A DNA stretch of 64,000 nt from Loripinus fragilis. Lineage: Eukaryota > Mollusca > Bivalvia > Lucinida > Lucinidae. Each line of letters begins with the position of its first letter. Positions within the stretch are counted from its first letter, which is position 1. Positions 1-11,003 of this stretch are shown here, one piece after another. The position numbers and the translations under genes were made by a program. The stretch covers positions 58,708,452 through 58,772,451 of the forward strand of contig OZ026528.1 in assembly GCA_964019695.1 (NCBI GenBank), written 5' to 3'. Under the pieces are notes generated by a model. The model was given only the letters and a program-made list of their open reading frames with translations. It was not told the origin of the DNA and ran no database searches.

Positions 1-195
1 TTCACCAGACAAACCAGACCAAATCTGTGGTCGGACCATAGTTGATTGGTTCTCGTCCTCCAATGCAAACTTAGAATTGCCGGAAACCTGTATGTTTTGT
101 TTCGATGGCTGTGATTGGCTGGCTGTTTTACTGGGGAGGAACGCCGACATTCGGAAGAGCGACTATAGTGTCTATGGTTAACGCGCGAACTCCGC
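1..195. other. Unique flank left of the large inverted repeat
   Basis: This sequence has no counterpart in the right half of the window. It contains ATTGG (inverted CCAAT) motifs near 46 and 113, but no convincing gene. The homology with the right arm begins at about 196, at the AGAGTCTAATATC motif. Confidence 0.4.
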
Positions 196-702
196 CAGAG
201 TCTAATATCCAAACAATGGAGACATTTTGTTTAAAATAAACAGCTGATAAATACTGGAAATGAATTGCTTGGCTGGTGCAGACATATTTGCTCGAGTCAA
301 GGTATAGTATGATATATATTGTATGACAGTCAGTAGAAATGGCGGAACAGGAAAGCATCAAATTCCGGTGTCTCACCGGCGGAAAAGCTTTAGCCTAAGT
401 TTAGGCATATTTCGACCGCCGCCTAATTTCGACCACCTAATTACTTTGTTTCACAAAATCTTGGCGCACCTCTGGTTTACCGGGCGCAGTTTATGATGTA
501 AGACTAAATCTTAACATTCTGCATGTTAAATAATGGGAGCTGCGCCCCCACACCCCTGCTTCCTTTTCGTGTCATTTGAAGCCTGAAGGCCATGTTGTTA
601 CAATCTTTTGGGATTCTTATATGGTAGAAACCCCAATTCAACAAATAGAATAGAATGCGCCCGGTAAACCAGAGACTACCCAAAATCTTAATAGTCTGAA
701 TT
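196..702 (+). repeat. Outer inverted repeat, left arm, segment 1
   Basis: The reverse complement is found at 44283-44106 (matching about 196-377) and at 41897-41581 (matching about 380-702). The right copy is split by a 2.2-kb insertion that this arm lacks, so this arm preserves the uninterrupted site. Matches include the motif for CGCCCGGTAAACCAGAG, which occurs at both ends of this segment on both arms. Short ORFs on the minus strand here are shadows of the repeat. Confidence 0.85.
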
Positions 703-730
703 TATAGCTCTATATTCTATCTATCTAATG

Positions 731-1293
731 CGGTCCGTGGAAACACCCCAAACCACCCCAAAACACCCCAAACCACCCCAAACCACCTCCAAACCACCCC
801 AAACCACCTCCAAACCACCCCAAACCACATCTAAACCACCCCAAACCACTTTCTTAACATCCAGAATATGTTTTTGTGATAGTATCAAGACTTGAAGAAT
901 ACATTTAAAAACATTTTTATTTCGTAGACCTGCCATTTTAGCCCAAAACCACATATAAACCACCCCAAACCACCTCAGACCAGTCTTCCTGAAAAATCTA
1001 TTCTTCAAGCTCATTGATGGTCGACGTAATAAAAAAACGCTTTTACATTTGTTCTGAAGTTATTGATAATATCACAGATGCAAGTTCTGGATGTTTAGAG
1101 GTGGTTTGGGGGTGGTTTTGATTTGGTTTGGGGTGGTTTGGTGGTGGTTTGGGGCTAACATGGCAGGTCAACGTAATAAAAATGCTTTTAAATTTCTTCT
1201 TCAATTATTGATACTATCACAAAAACATATTCTGGGTGTTAAGAAAGTGGTTTGGGATGGTTTAGAGGTGGTTTGGGGTGTTTTCACGGACCC
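731..1293. mobile_element. MULE-like non-autonomous TIR element
   Basis: The ends are inverted: CGGTCCGTGGAAACACC at 731 and the reverse complement of GGTGTTTTCACGGACCC at 1293. The arms continue inward as long, imperfect inverted repeats made of AACCACCCCA-type minisatellite units (about 740-1010 against 1091-1290). The flanks carry a 10-bp direct repeat CTATCTAATG at 721-730 and 1294-1303. Long TIRs with a 9-10 bp target duplication fit Mutator-like elements. There is no transposase; the two ORFs read through it are repetitive W/G-rich shadows. It is absent from the right arm. Confidence 0.7.
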
Positions 1294-1303
1294 CTATCTA
1301 ATG

Positions 1304-3079
1304 TACTTGCTTCGCCCATACTTGCATGAGCATTACACCAGGGAGTGCTAATTTTGATAAAATAAAAAAACAACAACAACAAAAAGCAGAAAAAAACACA
1401 CAAAAACTTTTGTCTGAATTTTTGTTTAAATATGGTGTGCCCTAACTCCGCTGTGAACTGGATATTGGCCCTTACTCTTGCGCTCTTGCTCTTGGGCTGA
1501 TAGATAATAAAACAATAACCAAAACAATAGGACTTGAAAGTAACAAACAGTTAGGAACCTGACCAGGCTTGACAGAATATGCCTGGCATTCTGTCAGGCC
1601 TGATCTGGACCCAAACTGCTTGAAAACTTTATAGACATAGAAATATTTTCTAAAGACAACAGCCGCCTTCGGCGGCTTCGACAACCCCGGAAGGGGGTGG
1701 TTGAGGTGTCTTTAGACTGTAAACACTTGCTGTTTCCGTAGGGCCTGCGGTAGTTTCCACCCCATGTGGAAGAAATACCAAATTAAGCAAACGTCACAGG
1801 GGTCTGTTACTCAACACCGAAGGTGTTTTTTACTCAACACCGAAGGTGTTTTAAACAACTTATTGTAAGAATATGCTAACAGAAATGTTGTTATATTCGA
1901 ATATATTTATGTACATTTGAAATGGTTGATATTTAAATTTTTTAGCGTAACCGCCCAAGGTTACGGAAACTAATTATTCTACAGGTTCCAAAATTTTTTT
2001 TTTCGCCAGCTTATGGATCCTTGAGGACAGACAAATGCGGGTACCAGCACTAAGGCCTTAGCAACTGTCAAAAGCTTCGAAATATCTGAAATTTGCTATT
2101 TTGTGGAAAATGTGCAACAGTCGACAGTGATCGATTGCCATTATATATAATAACAGATTGGAGACGTTCCCTGATGATGTGATGATGCAGAAGCCTCGAG
2201 GCAGAAGCGGGGGATGCGCTTACCAGAACTCGGGGATCTAAAGTGAAAGTAGACCTCAGGCTCAGTGTAAGTGTTCTCAATTTTCACGGCTTTCTCCTTT
2301 CTTTCTCCCTACTTGCAACTTGTGCAACAATTACTTCACAGTACTACACACTGTGCAGAAAAACTTCCAAGCCATGGATGTAAACAAATACATGTACATA
2401 CAGACTCCCATTGGATTATTGATTTTTTGAAGTTATAGGTCATCATTACGCTGTACTATGTGAGGTACTGTTCAGTCATGCTTTCCAACTGTTTTACTGC
2501 GGAGAAGCCAGTTTTCAACCACAGGATGGGATTCCGCTGTAGGTATTTCTTTATTCTTTACCAAATGCCATTATTTAATATAATGACACCTGCTTGATTA
2601 TTTTCATAATCATTTAATTATTGATTTGGGCAGAGTCCCGAGAAAATCTGACTTCGTTGCATGCGAACAACAAATGGGCAGACCTGCCTGAGCATTGGCA
2701 CAGACTGATCAGCGCCTTTGTTATTCCCTCTGAGGAAAGTATAATTGATAAACTTGCACAAAGTACACACAACATTTCAGCATTCTAGCTCATAGTCTCT
2801 GTAACTGAGCAGGTGGGTTTGAGTGACATGGTCTGAACCCCCGAGACAGGTTTTCTCGTATTGGGGCCCATTTATCAAAGTCATGCTCTCTAAGATCCAG
2901 TTTTAACCCCCTCAAATTGACAAAATGTTTTTTTCTAATTTCTAAATCAAAGAACATGTCAGGCGATAAAGTATGTTGAAAATGTTTTGAATTAACATGA
3001 TATGAGCATGCATCCTAAGTTGTGAAGTGCTTGATGTCAATGTTGTTATTCCATTATGGATATATATACATGTGCCACC
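1304..3079. other. Non-coding stretch with short hairpins and dispersed repeats
   Basis: No gene is supported here. There is an A-rich tract at about 1360-1410. A perfect stem GCCGCC-TTC-GGCGGC lies at 1662-1676. Two identical stem-loops ACACC-GAA-GGTGT lie at 1814-1826 and 1837-1849, 23 bp apart. The segment 2786-2875, read on the minus strand, resembles 53785-53870 (shared GAGAAAACCTGTCT and CAGCTACAGAGACTA-like motifs), so it belongs to a dispersed repeat family. Confidence 0.5.
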
Positions 3080-3319
3080 TACAGGTTCCTAAATCAGCCC
3101 AAGAATTTTCAGTTCCCTCAACATTCATTTGGCGTAAAGAAGCCTGAGCAGAGAAGTTTTCAGCCGTCGTGGTTCAACAGCAGGCTCTGGCTTGATTATG
3201 TCATTTGTGCATGTTGGCTTGTCTACAAGGAAATTTGCACGTCAAAATCCAGACAACTTATACATTTTGATGGGTATTCTACTGAAAAGACGTTTATTAC
3301 ATTTTGTATATCTTTTTGA
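3080..3319 (+). pseudogene. Fragment resembling a TTF-type zinc-finger/hAT-transposase-like exon
   Basis: One reading frame gives a segment with the order FPQHSFG, RSFQPSWF, WLDY, then a Cys-Ala-Cys followed by a Tyr-Lys pair. This resembles the N-terminal TTF-type zinc-finger region of hAT-derived and ZMYM-like proteins, which usually have Cys-x2-Cys at this point. Here one residue seems lost between the cysteines, and the frame closes at 3319. No catalytic or dimerisation domain follows. It lies in a part of the left arm with no mirror copy. I read it as a decayed transposase or captured exon; the family assignment is from motif memory only. Confidence 0.4.
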
Positions 3320-4113
3320 AAATATTAGTCTTTGAAGTGCCACCAAGTCATGATAGTGCTAATAGTAAAGCCTGTCTGGACATGTAGGTGAAATAATGTC
3401 AAAGAAGCATGCAGAATCGTGGCTGTCTGAAAAAGATTTTGTCAAGAATTCAGTTTCTTGCGCGTCAAGGAATATCTTTTCGAGCGAAAGTTTGTGACCA
3501 AAACGATTGAAATCTGGTCCAAAGTTCCAAACTCATCAGTTTGACAAAGAAAGCATTAAAAACGCACATAAAGGTGCTTAAAATTCAAAAAATTCTCTGG
3601 GGAGGTCCCTCAAACCACCTAATGAGAGGGAGTCTTCCCCCGTCTCGTCCTCTCCCCAGTCTTGTACCTTCAGCACTCGATGGTCTCTTCTGCCAGACCA
3701 CTTTCAAATGCTCTGCAACGGCCCTGGTCTTGCTGCCAAAGCCAATTTGGCTCTTACAGTTACTTTAGGGTTATTCTCCTGGCTAAGGTAGATTTTAAAA
3801 CAAAATGTAGACAGATCTATATGTGTCAAAGGCATTTTTCGGCTATAAGTTGAACTTTGCTGTCATCCAGTCATATGAAATATCGTCTGACTGATGCCGT
3901 CGTTTGCTCATCAGTGGATTTACTTGTGGTCTGACAAGAGGAGCATAGTCAAAGGACCAACTGTCAGGTGTGAAATTTGCGCAGAAAAGTCGCTGCTTGT
4001 GCCGAAAACACTGTTTTAATCGAATCAAAAGCAGTATTGGTAAATTGTTAACCCGCAATTGATATGCTGTTTACTGCACTGTCACAGTCAGATATTTTGT
4101 GTGCAATGCGGGA
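3320..4113. other. No gene or clear repeat seen
   Basis: The short ORFs at 3541-3853 and 3843-4058 overlap on different frames and strands, show no domain and have no visible splice context. Confidence 0.4.
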
Positions 4114-4114
4114 A

Positions 4115-6132
4115 CTATAGTCCTGCCGCAATAATAAGAAACGCGAAAATCTGGAATATTATTTTATTACTTGCATTTTTCCGACAATTTAGCTCAAATC
4201 TGGATTTAGATTATCCTGCAGTGTCAGAAGAAAATTGTTTGAAGAATCTACTACCACTGACCTGACCCCTAATCTCTTGGGAATTTGGACATTTTTAGGC
4301 TTTCTGAAAAGCGGGGGGAATTTAAACGGTGTAACAGCCATGTGGCAGCCTGTATATTTGTACTTCAATTTCTACAGTTAACTGTCAAAAGCATCAAACT
4401 TTTTTCCTTTTATCTTTCTTTTACTACTGGCACGATCGCACTTTTAAAAGCGCGTTTGCTTTGTACAAGTCAGTTTTATTTTTCAGCATGATAGTATCGA
4501 TTCAATCAATGTAGATCCAGATCCAACTAATCCAATACGATCAGTTTGATCCGGTTAAATACTGTTTCCTATGTTTGTAAGGACATTTTCTACTAAAACA
4601 CCGTGATGTGGTTATTATGGACAGTTTGTCAAATTCTGCCTGAAATTATTCACGATTATTGAATGCTCAAGGTCATATAAATTGGAAACGTACATCCAAA
4701 GTGATTTATTCGCAATTCTTATTTATGCAGCAGTACCTTATATGTACGATACTCTTTATGCTATACTGAACAAAAGTGAAAACGCTACACTACAATATTC
4801 TATATTTTGTGAAAAAGTATTTGACGAAAAGTATTTACTAAAGCTTAATAATGTTTTCCAGACCTCCAGCAAATGATTCGTCGAATTTCCACCAATTTGT
4901 CTCTTTTGAAGTCTGAGTTATGTTCCTTTTTGTGTTTAACCATTCCAAGGTGGTACTTCTATTGTGGATCATTTGTGTTATTTATGTTTTGTGTTTGTCA
5001 TGCTTTCACATCTGTTCATTGCTGCCTTGTGGTCACCTGCCGGGAAAGGGCTGGCCTCTTGGCTCTTGTTTGTGATGTTTATAGTGTTTTTGTCACTTTC
5101 CCATGTGGTATCCTGGGTCAGGTGTGTAACTTGATCGTATCGTTTCCTGATCTTTGCCATCTTGCTTACTTTATTTACTGAATTATGCAATTGCGCATGG
5201 GCAAAAAACATTGTTATGTTTATCAGAATTTATCATACTTATGCTGCAGTAAAACACAAGAAAGCTGACTTATCACTTGAAAGAAGCGCAGAAATCAATT
5301 TCGAATTTATCAAATTTGTAAAAAAAATATAAATTGTCTCCCTTTGACGAAAGATGGGGAATATTAAATGTTTGGTAATCTTCGATTTATCACGATTTTC
5401 AATAAATTTCTTTTGCCAGATCAGGTAGACCTATCAGCATATTGTTCCTACCATTTCTCGACCAGTAATGTTCTCAGACTAAGATGCAACAACACATTGA
5501 TTTTCCAATAGAGATTTCAGGGATAAAATTTAAAGCTTGGCCAATTTGATGAAAACCCTGTTTTCTAAGGTTGCTTTTCTAAACGATCAAAAGATTTTTT
5601 TGATAAATCTTTCACTCATTTCTGGTTGTTACAAGTCTAGACTACCATTTCTTTCAGTCGGATTTGGTTGGCAGTGGATTTCTGAAGGCCTAAGCTACAT
5701 TGTATATGAGCTTTCCGTTCAAATTTGTAAGCTGAAAAATTGAACCCCTGTCACATTTAAATGACTTTCGTGTGTTGCTTTACTGGCGTGCATCATTTTG
5801 CATATAAATGGCAAACAATTCAGGTGTAGCGTTTTCGCTTTTGTTCAGTATATAATCGAGTGATTTAGTCAACCGTTGCATATTATTAATAAACTGGGTC
5901 ACTTTATGTCCATTCTACCAACAGTAATACTCACCCGTTGAAAAGAACCAAATATATGCCAAAATTCCATCTAATTACAGAAAAACACAGCAAAAACATC
6001 AGGTTGAAAATTTTGCCAAAAAATACTGCAGCTTTTTATACACGCATATTGAAAAGTTCAAGAGAAAATAACGTGAAAAGATGCTCTTAAAGTTGATATT
6101 TTGCGTTTCTTATTAATGCGGCAGTACTATAG
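4115..6132. mobile_element. Candidate 2-kb TIR element without a recognisable transposase
   Basis: The left end begins CTATAGTCCTGCCGCAATAA at 4115. The right end, read as reverse complement from 6132, begins CTATAGTACTGCCGCATTAA. The similarity runs for about 35 bp with about three mismatches, through AAGAAACGC. A single such end also sits in the right arm near 40268-40300. The interior holds only short ORFs without recognisable domains (for example 4682-4876, 4873-5181 and 5537-5743). No clear target duplication was found. It could be a non-autonomous DNA transposon, or two independent copies of one end. Confidence 0.5.
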
Positions 6133-6251
6133 CACTAGTGTAAGTTTGCAACTAGGATCTGATTTCAAAAGAAGAATCTATTTTGTTTTCCACGGTTTCT
6201 AAAAAAAGTGTACTCGCTGGCATTTCAATTAGTTTTACATCTGATTTGTAG

Positions 6252-6483
6252 GTACTGCCTTCTGGGCAATGCAAATATAGCCCGTCATGATACCGGCATT
6301 GAAATACTGCGGTGGTGCGAAACCTCGGTTAAAACGGCCCACTTTGCAATCAAAGAAAAGCTCAAAGAGAGTGCTGTTGTAAAGAAAGATGGCAAAAAGC
6401 AGATGACAACAGGGGTGAGAGACCTCTGTGTGAAGATTGGAAACCTGGCAGATCATGGCTGGTTTTGTTGTACAGTTGAAGAG
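6252..6483 (+). CDS. Candidate exon or gene fragment, unknown function (left-arm copy)
   Basis: A T-rich tract ending in TTTGTAG at 6251 could be a splice acceptor. The following frame is open and lysine/charged-rich, with codon use more gene-like than its surroundings. It runs into the SINE target duplication at about 6484. I do not recognise the protein. The mirror copy at 39917-40148 has an in-frame TAA where this copy has AAA. That means either that this copy keeps an older open frame or that the openness is chance. Part of the sequence has also been read on the opposite strand as an 83-residue ORF, which I consider a shadow. Confidence 0.3.
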
Positions 6484-6495
6484 CATGGAATCTGT

Positions 6496-6700
6496 TTTGT
6501 TTGTTTTGTTTGATTTGATTCTTTATGTCCCATCAACAATCTTTCAGTTAAACAGGGACAGGTCTTTCTGGGTTGAACCAGTACTAAGCTAGGATAAATG
6601 TGTCTTGCTCAAGGACCACAACGCAGTGACGCTGGTGAGGCTCGAACCCACGGCCCCTCGGTCACGAGTCAAGCACTCTACCACTGAGCCACTGCGCTCC
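6496..6700 (-). mobile_element. tRNA-type SINE (family A), full length
   Basis: Read on the minus strand, the head starts GGGAGCGCAGTGGCTCAG and contains box A-like TGGCTCAGTGGTAGAG and box B-like GGTTCGAGCC. A conserved body and a tail of TTGATTTGATT/AAACAAAACA type follow. The 12-bp direct repeat CATGGAATCTGT flanks it at 6484-6495 and 6701-6712. Other copies are at 39715-39904, 59641-59842 and 63071-63270. The insertion predates the duplication that created the outer arms, because both arms share the insertion site. Confidence 0.9.
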
Positions 6701-6991
6701 CATGGAATCTGTACCAAATTGCAGTCTGTAATCAGTCCATTCAAAGCCTTTATTGTCGAGAACTAACTTTTTTTTAAAAAATCTTTCAGAAACCATGGCA
6801 GAATGTCAAAAGTTATGATTTGGAATTTGGAGGCATTCTGTAGGTCCTGATCTGAGTCCGGTTATCAGCAGATGACAAAAGTCACTGCTAGCAGGAAAGG
6901 GTCAATATATATTTTTTGTGGTGCTAGTGCTCTGTCTGTTTTATCGATGGAAATATATGTAGGTGAGCAGGCAATTTAATGATAGTGTAAT

Positions 6992-7556
6992 GTAGAGCTG
7001 CAACGATTCACTGAAAGTGTATTGTATCAAGATACTTTTTCTGACGATACGCGTATCATATCATGAGGTCATTTCATGATACATAAACGATACAGCATTT
7101 CGTGTTATATATTACATGCAGATTAAGAAATGAATTTAAAAGTATATGTTTTTGTTTAAAAGGAATGTTTTTCCTTTTTAATTTTTTCTGCTTAAATTAG
7201 TATACCCTTTTCCATGATAAACTTTTGATCTATCCTGTTTTGAAACAGTATCAGCTGGTTTCTGAGAAGCCAGCTACTCTTAATATACATGGTTTTCAGC
7301 TCTGCTTTTAAATACATGCTAATAATTGGAATATTTTAAATAAATTTGATAAAAACTGGAAAAGAGTGTAGTACATAAAACATCCAGTATGACAAAGATT
7401 AATTCATGTATTTGGGTATTTCTCCTAATCTCATAGATCTATGTTATTTCTAAGGTTCTCAAGTTGTCAAAAATGTATCTCGACACATATCGTATCGTAA
7501 GGATAATATTCTGATACATATTGTATTGTGAGGTAACTGTATGGTTGCAGCCCTAC
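6992..7556. mobile_element. MITE with GTAGRGCTGCAAC termini, hAT-like (left-arm copy)
   Basis: The ends are GTAGAGCTGCAAC at 6992 and GTTGCAGCCCTAC at 7556, and the subterminal parts are rich in GTATCG/CGATAC motifs. The ends resemble the RGGCTGCAAC ends common in hAT-derived MITEs. The interior is AT-rich and has no ORF of note. No clear 8-bp target duplication was seen. The mirror copy is 38851-39410. Confidence 0.55.
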
Positions 7557-7630
7557 ACATACCATGAGTCCAGTCCAGTCCCCAACATTGCACAGCCCCT
7601 AACATTGCACACTAGACAAAATGCGGTCTC

Positions 7631-7715
7631 GGTGAATTATTATCACTTTTTTGGGTAGATAAATGATCCTCATTTCAACCTCAGTCATTGAAGTCAATAA
7701 TTGTATAATATTATA
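7631..7715. repeat. Half element of a hairpin family
   Basis: The segment reading GGTGAATTATTATCAC, then GGGTAGATAAATGATCC, then GAAGTCAATAATTGTATA matches one arm of the hairpin at 58130-58266. Its mirror is about 38695-38785. Confidence 0.55.
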
Positions 7716-8295
7716 CCGTGTATTTATACCCCGCCACTTTAAAAAGTGTGGGCTATTATGTTATGCCCTCCGTTCAAAAAATTACGTTAAGTGTCCTTCC
7801 GTGGGCACAAATGTCCGTCCATAGTCACCACTTTGTTTCCGCTCTCTATCTTGAGCATTTTTTTTGACGGATTTTCTTCAAGCTTTGTTTTAGAGTTGAT
7901 ATTGGGGAAAAGTGGTTTGAGATTGTAGATGGGTAAATTTTGTCAAGTAAACTCAGAGTTATTGCCCTTGATTTGTGTTGAAAATTGGTTTCAGTGCACC
8001 ATATTGAGCAATTTACGTCCTTTTTTCTTCAAACTTTGTACATGTATATGAGTTGATATTGGGGGGGAGTGGTTTTGGATCATAGATGGGCAAATTTTGT
8101 CAAATAAGCACAGAGTAATTGCCCTTTATTTACAAAATGTATGTGGAAAATTGGTTTCCGTGATCTATCCTGAGCATTATTTGATCAATTTTCTTCAAAC
8201 TTTGCATGAGAGTTGTTATTTGGAAGGAGCATGTTGTTTAATTTAATCAAATGACTACAGACTTATGACCCTTGATTTGAAAATATGATGAAATT
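7716..8295. repeat. Interspersed element with about three internal 150-170 bp tandem units
   Basis: The units share the order AAACTTTG, TTGATATTGGG, GGTTT, AAATTTTGTCAA, CAGAGTNATTGCCC, TTGATTT. The proximal end holds a palindromic segment around CCCCGCCACTTTAAAAAGTGTGGG at 7730-7752. The mirror copy is 38110-38690. It is non-coding. Confidence 0.6.
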
Positions 8296-8474
8296 TTGTA
8301 TAAAAATAAGATCTAGGTTAGAACAACTGCATTTAAATTTTCATACATCTTTAACTGAGTTATGGCCTTCGATTTATGGATTAATTTGTCTTTGTATTGA
8401 AAATATTTCGAGGCAGGGTATGATGCATGCCTACAGCTGCTCTTTTATTTTTTCCTAACTGTGTATAAAATGAC

Positions 8475-8554
8475 ATGTATGCAAAATTCCAATTCTCGGG
8501 GTTTGCATGGTCATGTTCCCAAGATGCGGAGAAAAAAAAACACCTGACCCCCCC

Positions 8555-8585
<31 letters not shown>

Positions 8586-8659
8586 AAATATGCAAAATTC
8601 CAATTCTCGGGGTTTGCATGGTCATGTTCCCAAGATGCAGAGAAAAAAAAACACCTGAC

Positions 8660-8690
<31 letters not shown>

Positions 8691-8795
8691 AATATGCAAA
8701 ATTCCAATTCTCGGGGTTTGCATGGTCATGTTCCCAAGATGGGGAGATAAAAAAAACACCTGACCCCATCCCCCCCCACCCCCCCAAAAAAAATT
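8475..8795. repeat. Three-copy tandem repeat with C-run/A-run tails
   Basis: There are three units of about 110-125 bp. Each runs from ATGCAAAATTCCAATTCTC to CACCTGACC and a pure C-run followed by an A-run. The right arm has only two units (37720-37935), so copy number differs. The proline-rich and glycine-rich ORFs through this tract are artefacts of the homopolymers. Confidence 0.8.
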
Positions 8796-8809
8796 TGTTT
8801 ATTAAAGAC

Positions 8810-9215
8810 ATGAGTATTATTTATTATTTCAATGGAGAAATGATATTGTGTGAGTACATAGGAGATATAGGAGATTGTTTCAACGGATGATTATTTCAAG
8901 GAGGATGGGTACCGTACATAGAATTAGATGATTTTATGGAGGCTTATTTCAAGGAGGATGGATACTGTACATATAATTAGATGATTTCATGGAGGCTTAT
9001 TTCAAGGAGGCTGGATACTGTTGATTACTCAGAAGATATACTCATTTAGAATATTTCATTTTCATTGGAGTATAATTAGAGGAAGAATATGTTGTGAATA
9101 CATAGGTGATTGTTTCAATGGTAGATTATTTCAAGGAGGATAGATATATATACATTTGGGATATTTTAATGGATAATTATTTCAAGGAAGTAATGGTGGA
9201 TGGATCAATAGAGTA
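8810..9215. repeat. GGAGG-ATTATTTCAA minisatellite, left part
   Basis: Degenerate repeats of TTATTTCAAGGAGGATGG-type words alternate with ATTGGAGTATAAT-type words. They are mirrored at 37364-37700, and the same family continues to 36170 on the right side only. No ORF is supported. Confidence 0.7.
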
Positions 9216-11003
9216 TTATTTCATATATACTAAGTACCACAATTGATATGTCTATTCTCACTATAAGTATCATTTGTCTCATGTTTTTTTACTAAATTAA
9301 TGTTAAAACATACCAATTTACTTGAAACAAGTTATATTCCAAGTTGGGAAATGCCCCATCTTGGAATATTTTCATGAAAACCTATTAAATGTGTTCAAAT
9401 ATGCTAAGCACCTACATAAATAAGTCTGTTTCCACTATAAGTATCATTTGTCACAGTAATTTTATGTAATTAATGCTGAAAAACACCAAATCACTTGAAA
9501 CAAGTGATATTCCAAGTTGGGAAATGCCCCATCTTGGAATATTTCCATAGAACCCTTTAAGATGTGTCCAAATATGCTTAAACCTAAATAAATAAATCTG
9601 TTTCTACAAAAGGTCTCATTTGTCACAGTGAATTCACCTAATTAATGCTGAAAAACACCAAATCAGTTGAAACAAGTGATATTCCAAGTTGGGAAATGTC
9701 CCATCTTGGAATATTTCCATGAAATCTTTTAAGATGGTCCAAATATGCTAAAACCTAAATAAATATGTCTGATTCTACAAAAGGTCTCATTTGTATCAGT
9801 AACGTTGCCTAATTAATGCTGAAACACAAAATCCCTTGAAACAAGTTAAATTCCAAGTTGGGAAATGGCACATCTTGGAATATTTCCATGAAATTCAATT
9901 AGATGTGTCCAAATATACTAAGTACCACAATTGATATATCTGTTCTCACTATAAGTATCATTTGTCTCATGTTTTTTTACTAAATTAATGTTAAAACACA
10001 CCAATTTATTTGAAACAAGTTATATTCCAAGTTGGGAAATGCCCCATCTTGGAATATTTCCATGAAAACCTATTAAATGTGTCCAAATATGCTAAGCACC
10101 TACATAAATAAGTCTGTTTCCACTATAAGTATCATTTGTCACAGTAATTTTACGTAATTAATGCTGAAAAACACCAAATCACTTGAAACAAGTGATATTC
10201 CAAGTTGGGAAATGCCCCATCTTGGAATATATCCATAGAACCCTTTAAGATGTGTCCAAATATGCTTAAACCTAAATAAATATATCTGTTTCTACAAAAG
10301 GTCTCATTTGTCACAGTGAATTCACCTAATTAATGCTGAAAAACACCAAATCAGTTGAAACAAGTGATATTCCAAGTTGGGAAATGCCCCATCTTGGAAT
10401 ATTTCCATGAAATCCTTTAAGATGTGTCCAAATATGCTTAAACCTAAATAAATTTATCTGTTTCTACAAAAGGTCTCATTTTTCACAGTAAATTTACCTA
10501 ATTAATGCTGAAAAACACCAATTCCCTTGAAGCAAGTGATATTCCAAGTAAGAAATGGCCCATCTTGGAATATTCCATGATATCCAATAAGATGTGTCCA
10601 AATATGCTAAGTACCTAAATTGATATGTCTGTTCTCTCTATAAGTACCATTTGCCACATGTTTTTTTTACCTAATTAATGTTTAAACACACCAATTTACT
10701 TGAAATAATTGATATTCCAAGTTGAGAATTGCCCATCTTGGATTATTTCTATGAAATCCAATTACATGTCTCCAAATATGCTAAGCACCTACAAAAATAT
10801 GTCTGTTTCCACTATAAGTATCATTTGTCACAGTTAATTTACCTAATTAATGCTGAAAAACACCAAATCAGTTGAAACAAGTGATATTCCAAGTTGGGAA
10901 GTGACCCATCTTGGAATATTTCCATGAAATCTAATTAGATCTGTCCAAATATGCATCGTACCGTAATTGATATGTCTGTTCTCTCTATAAGTACCATTTG
11001 TCA
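9216..11003 (+). repeat. 172-bp satellite, block 1 (forward), about 10 monomers
   Basis: The start of TTCCAAGTTGGGAAATG recurs at 9337, 9510 and 9682, a period of 172-173 bp. Each monomer has CACTTG-AAA-CAAGTG (or a variant), then ATATTCCAAG-N16-CTTGGAATAT, then TGTCCAAATATGCTAA, TCTGTTTC and CTAATTAATGCTGAAA. Monomer variants occur in an order that is mirrored at 18381-20500. Confidence 0.95.

Larger units (their letters stand above)
6062..9215 (+). repeat. Outer inverted repeat, left arm, segment 2
   Basis: This is mirrored at 40338-37364 with very few differences in the stretches I compared (for example one mismatch across about 200 bp at 8281-8500). It contains, in order, a candidate exon, a SINE, a hAT-like MITE, a hairpin-family half element, a 150-170 bp tandem tract, a C/A-tract minisatellite and a GGAGGATTATTTCAA-type minisatellite. 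All have counterparts on the right arm in reverse order. Its outer boundary falls inside the TIR element ending at 6132. Confidence 0.9.

Noticed and set aside
721..1351. Two W/G-rich ORFs (minus and plus strand) that look alike
   Set aside because: Their similarity comes from the inverted arms of a MULE-like element made of minisatellite units.
4873..5181. 102-codon hydrophobic ORF as a membrane protein
   Set aside because: No domain; it lies within a candidate TIR element and its antisense is also open (4978-5211).
6601..6700. A tRNA gene on the minus strand
   Set aside because: Promoter-box-like words are present, but the segment is the head of a SINE with target duplications and three further copies.
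8381..8890. Glycine-rich and proline-rich ORFs on both strands (also 37727-38124)
   Set aside because: They are readings of C-run/A-run tandem units and end wherever the homopolymer phase changes.
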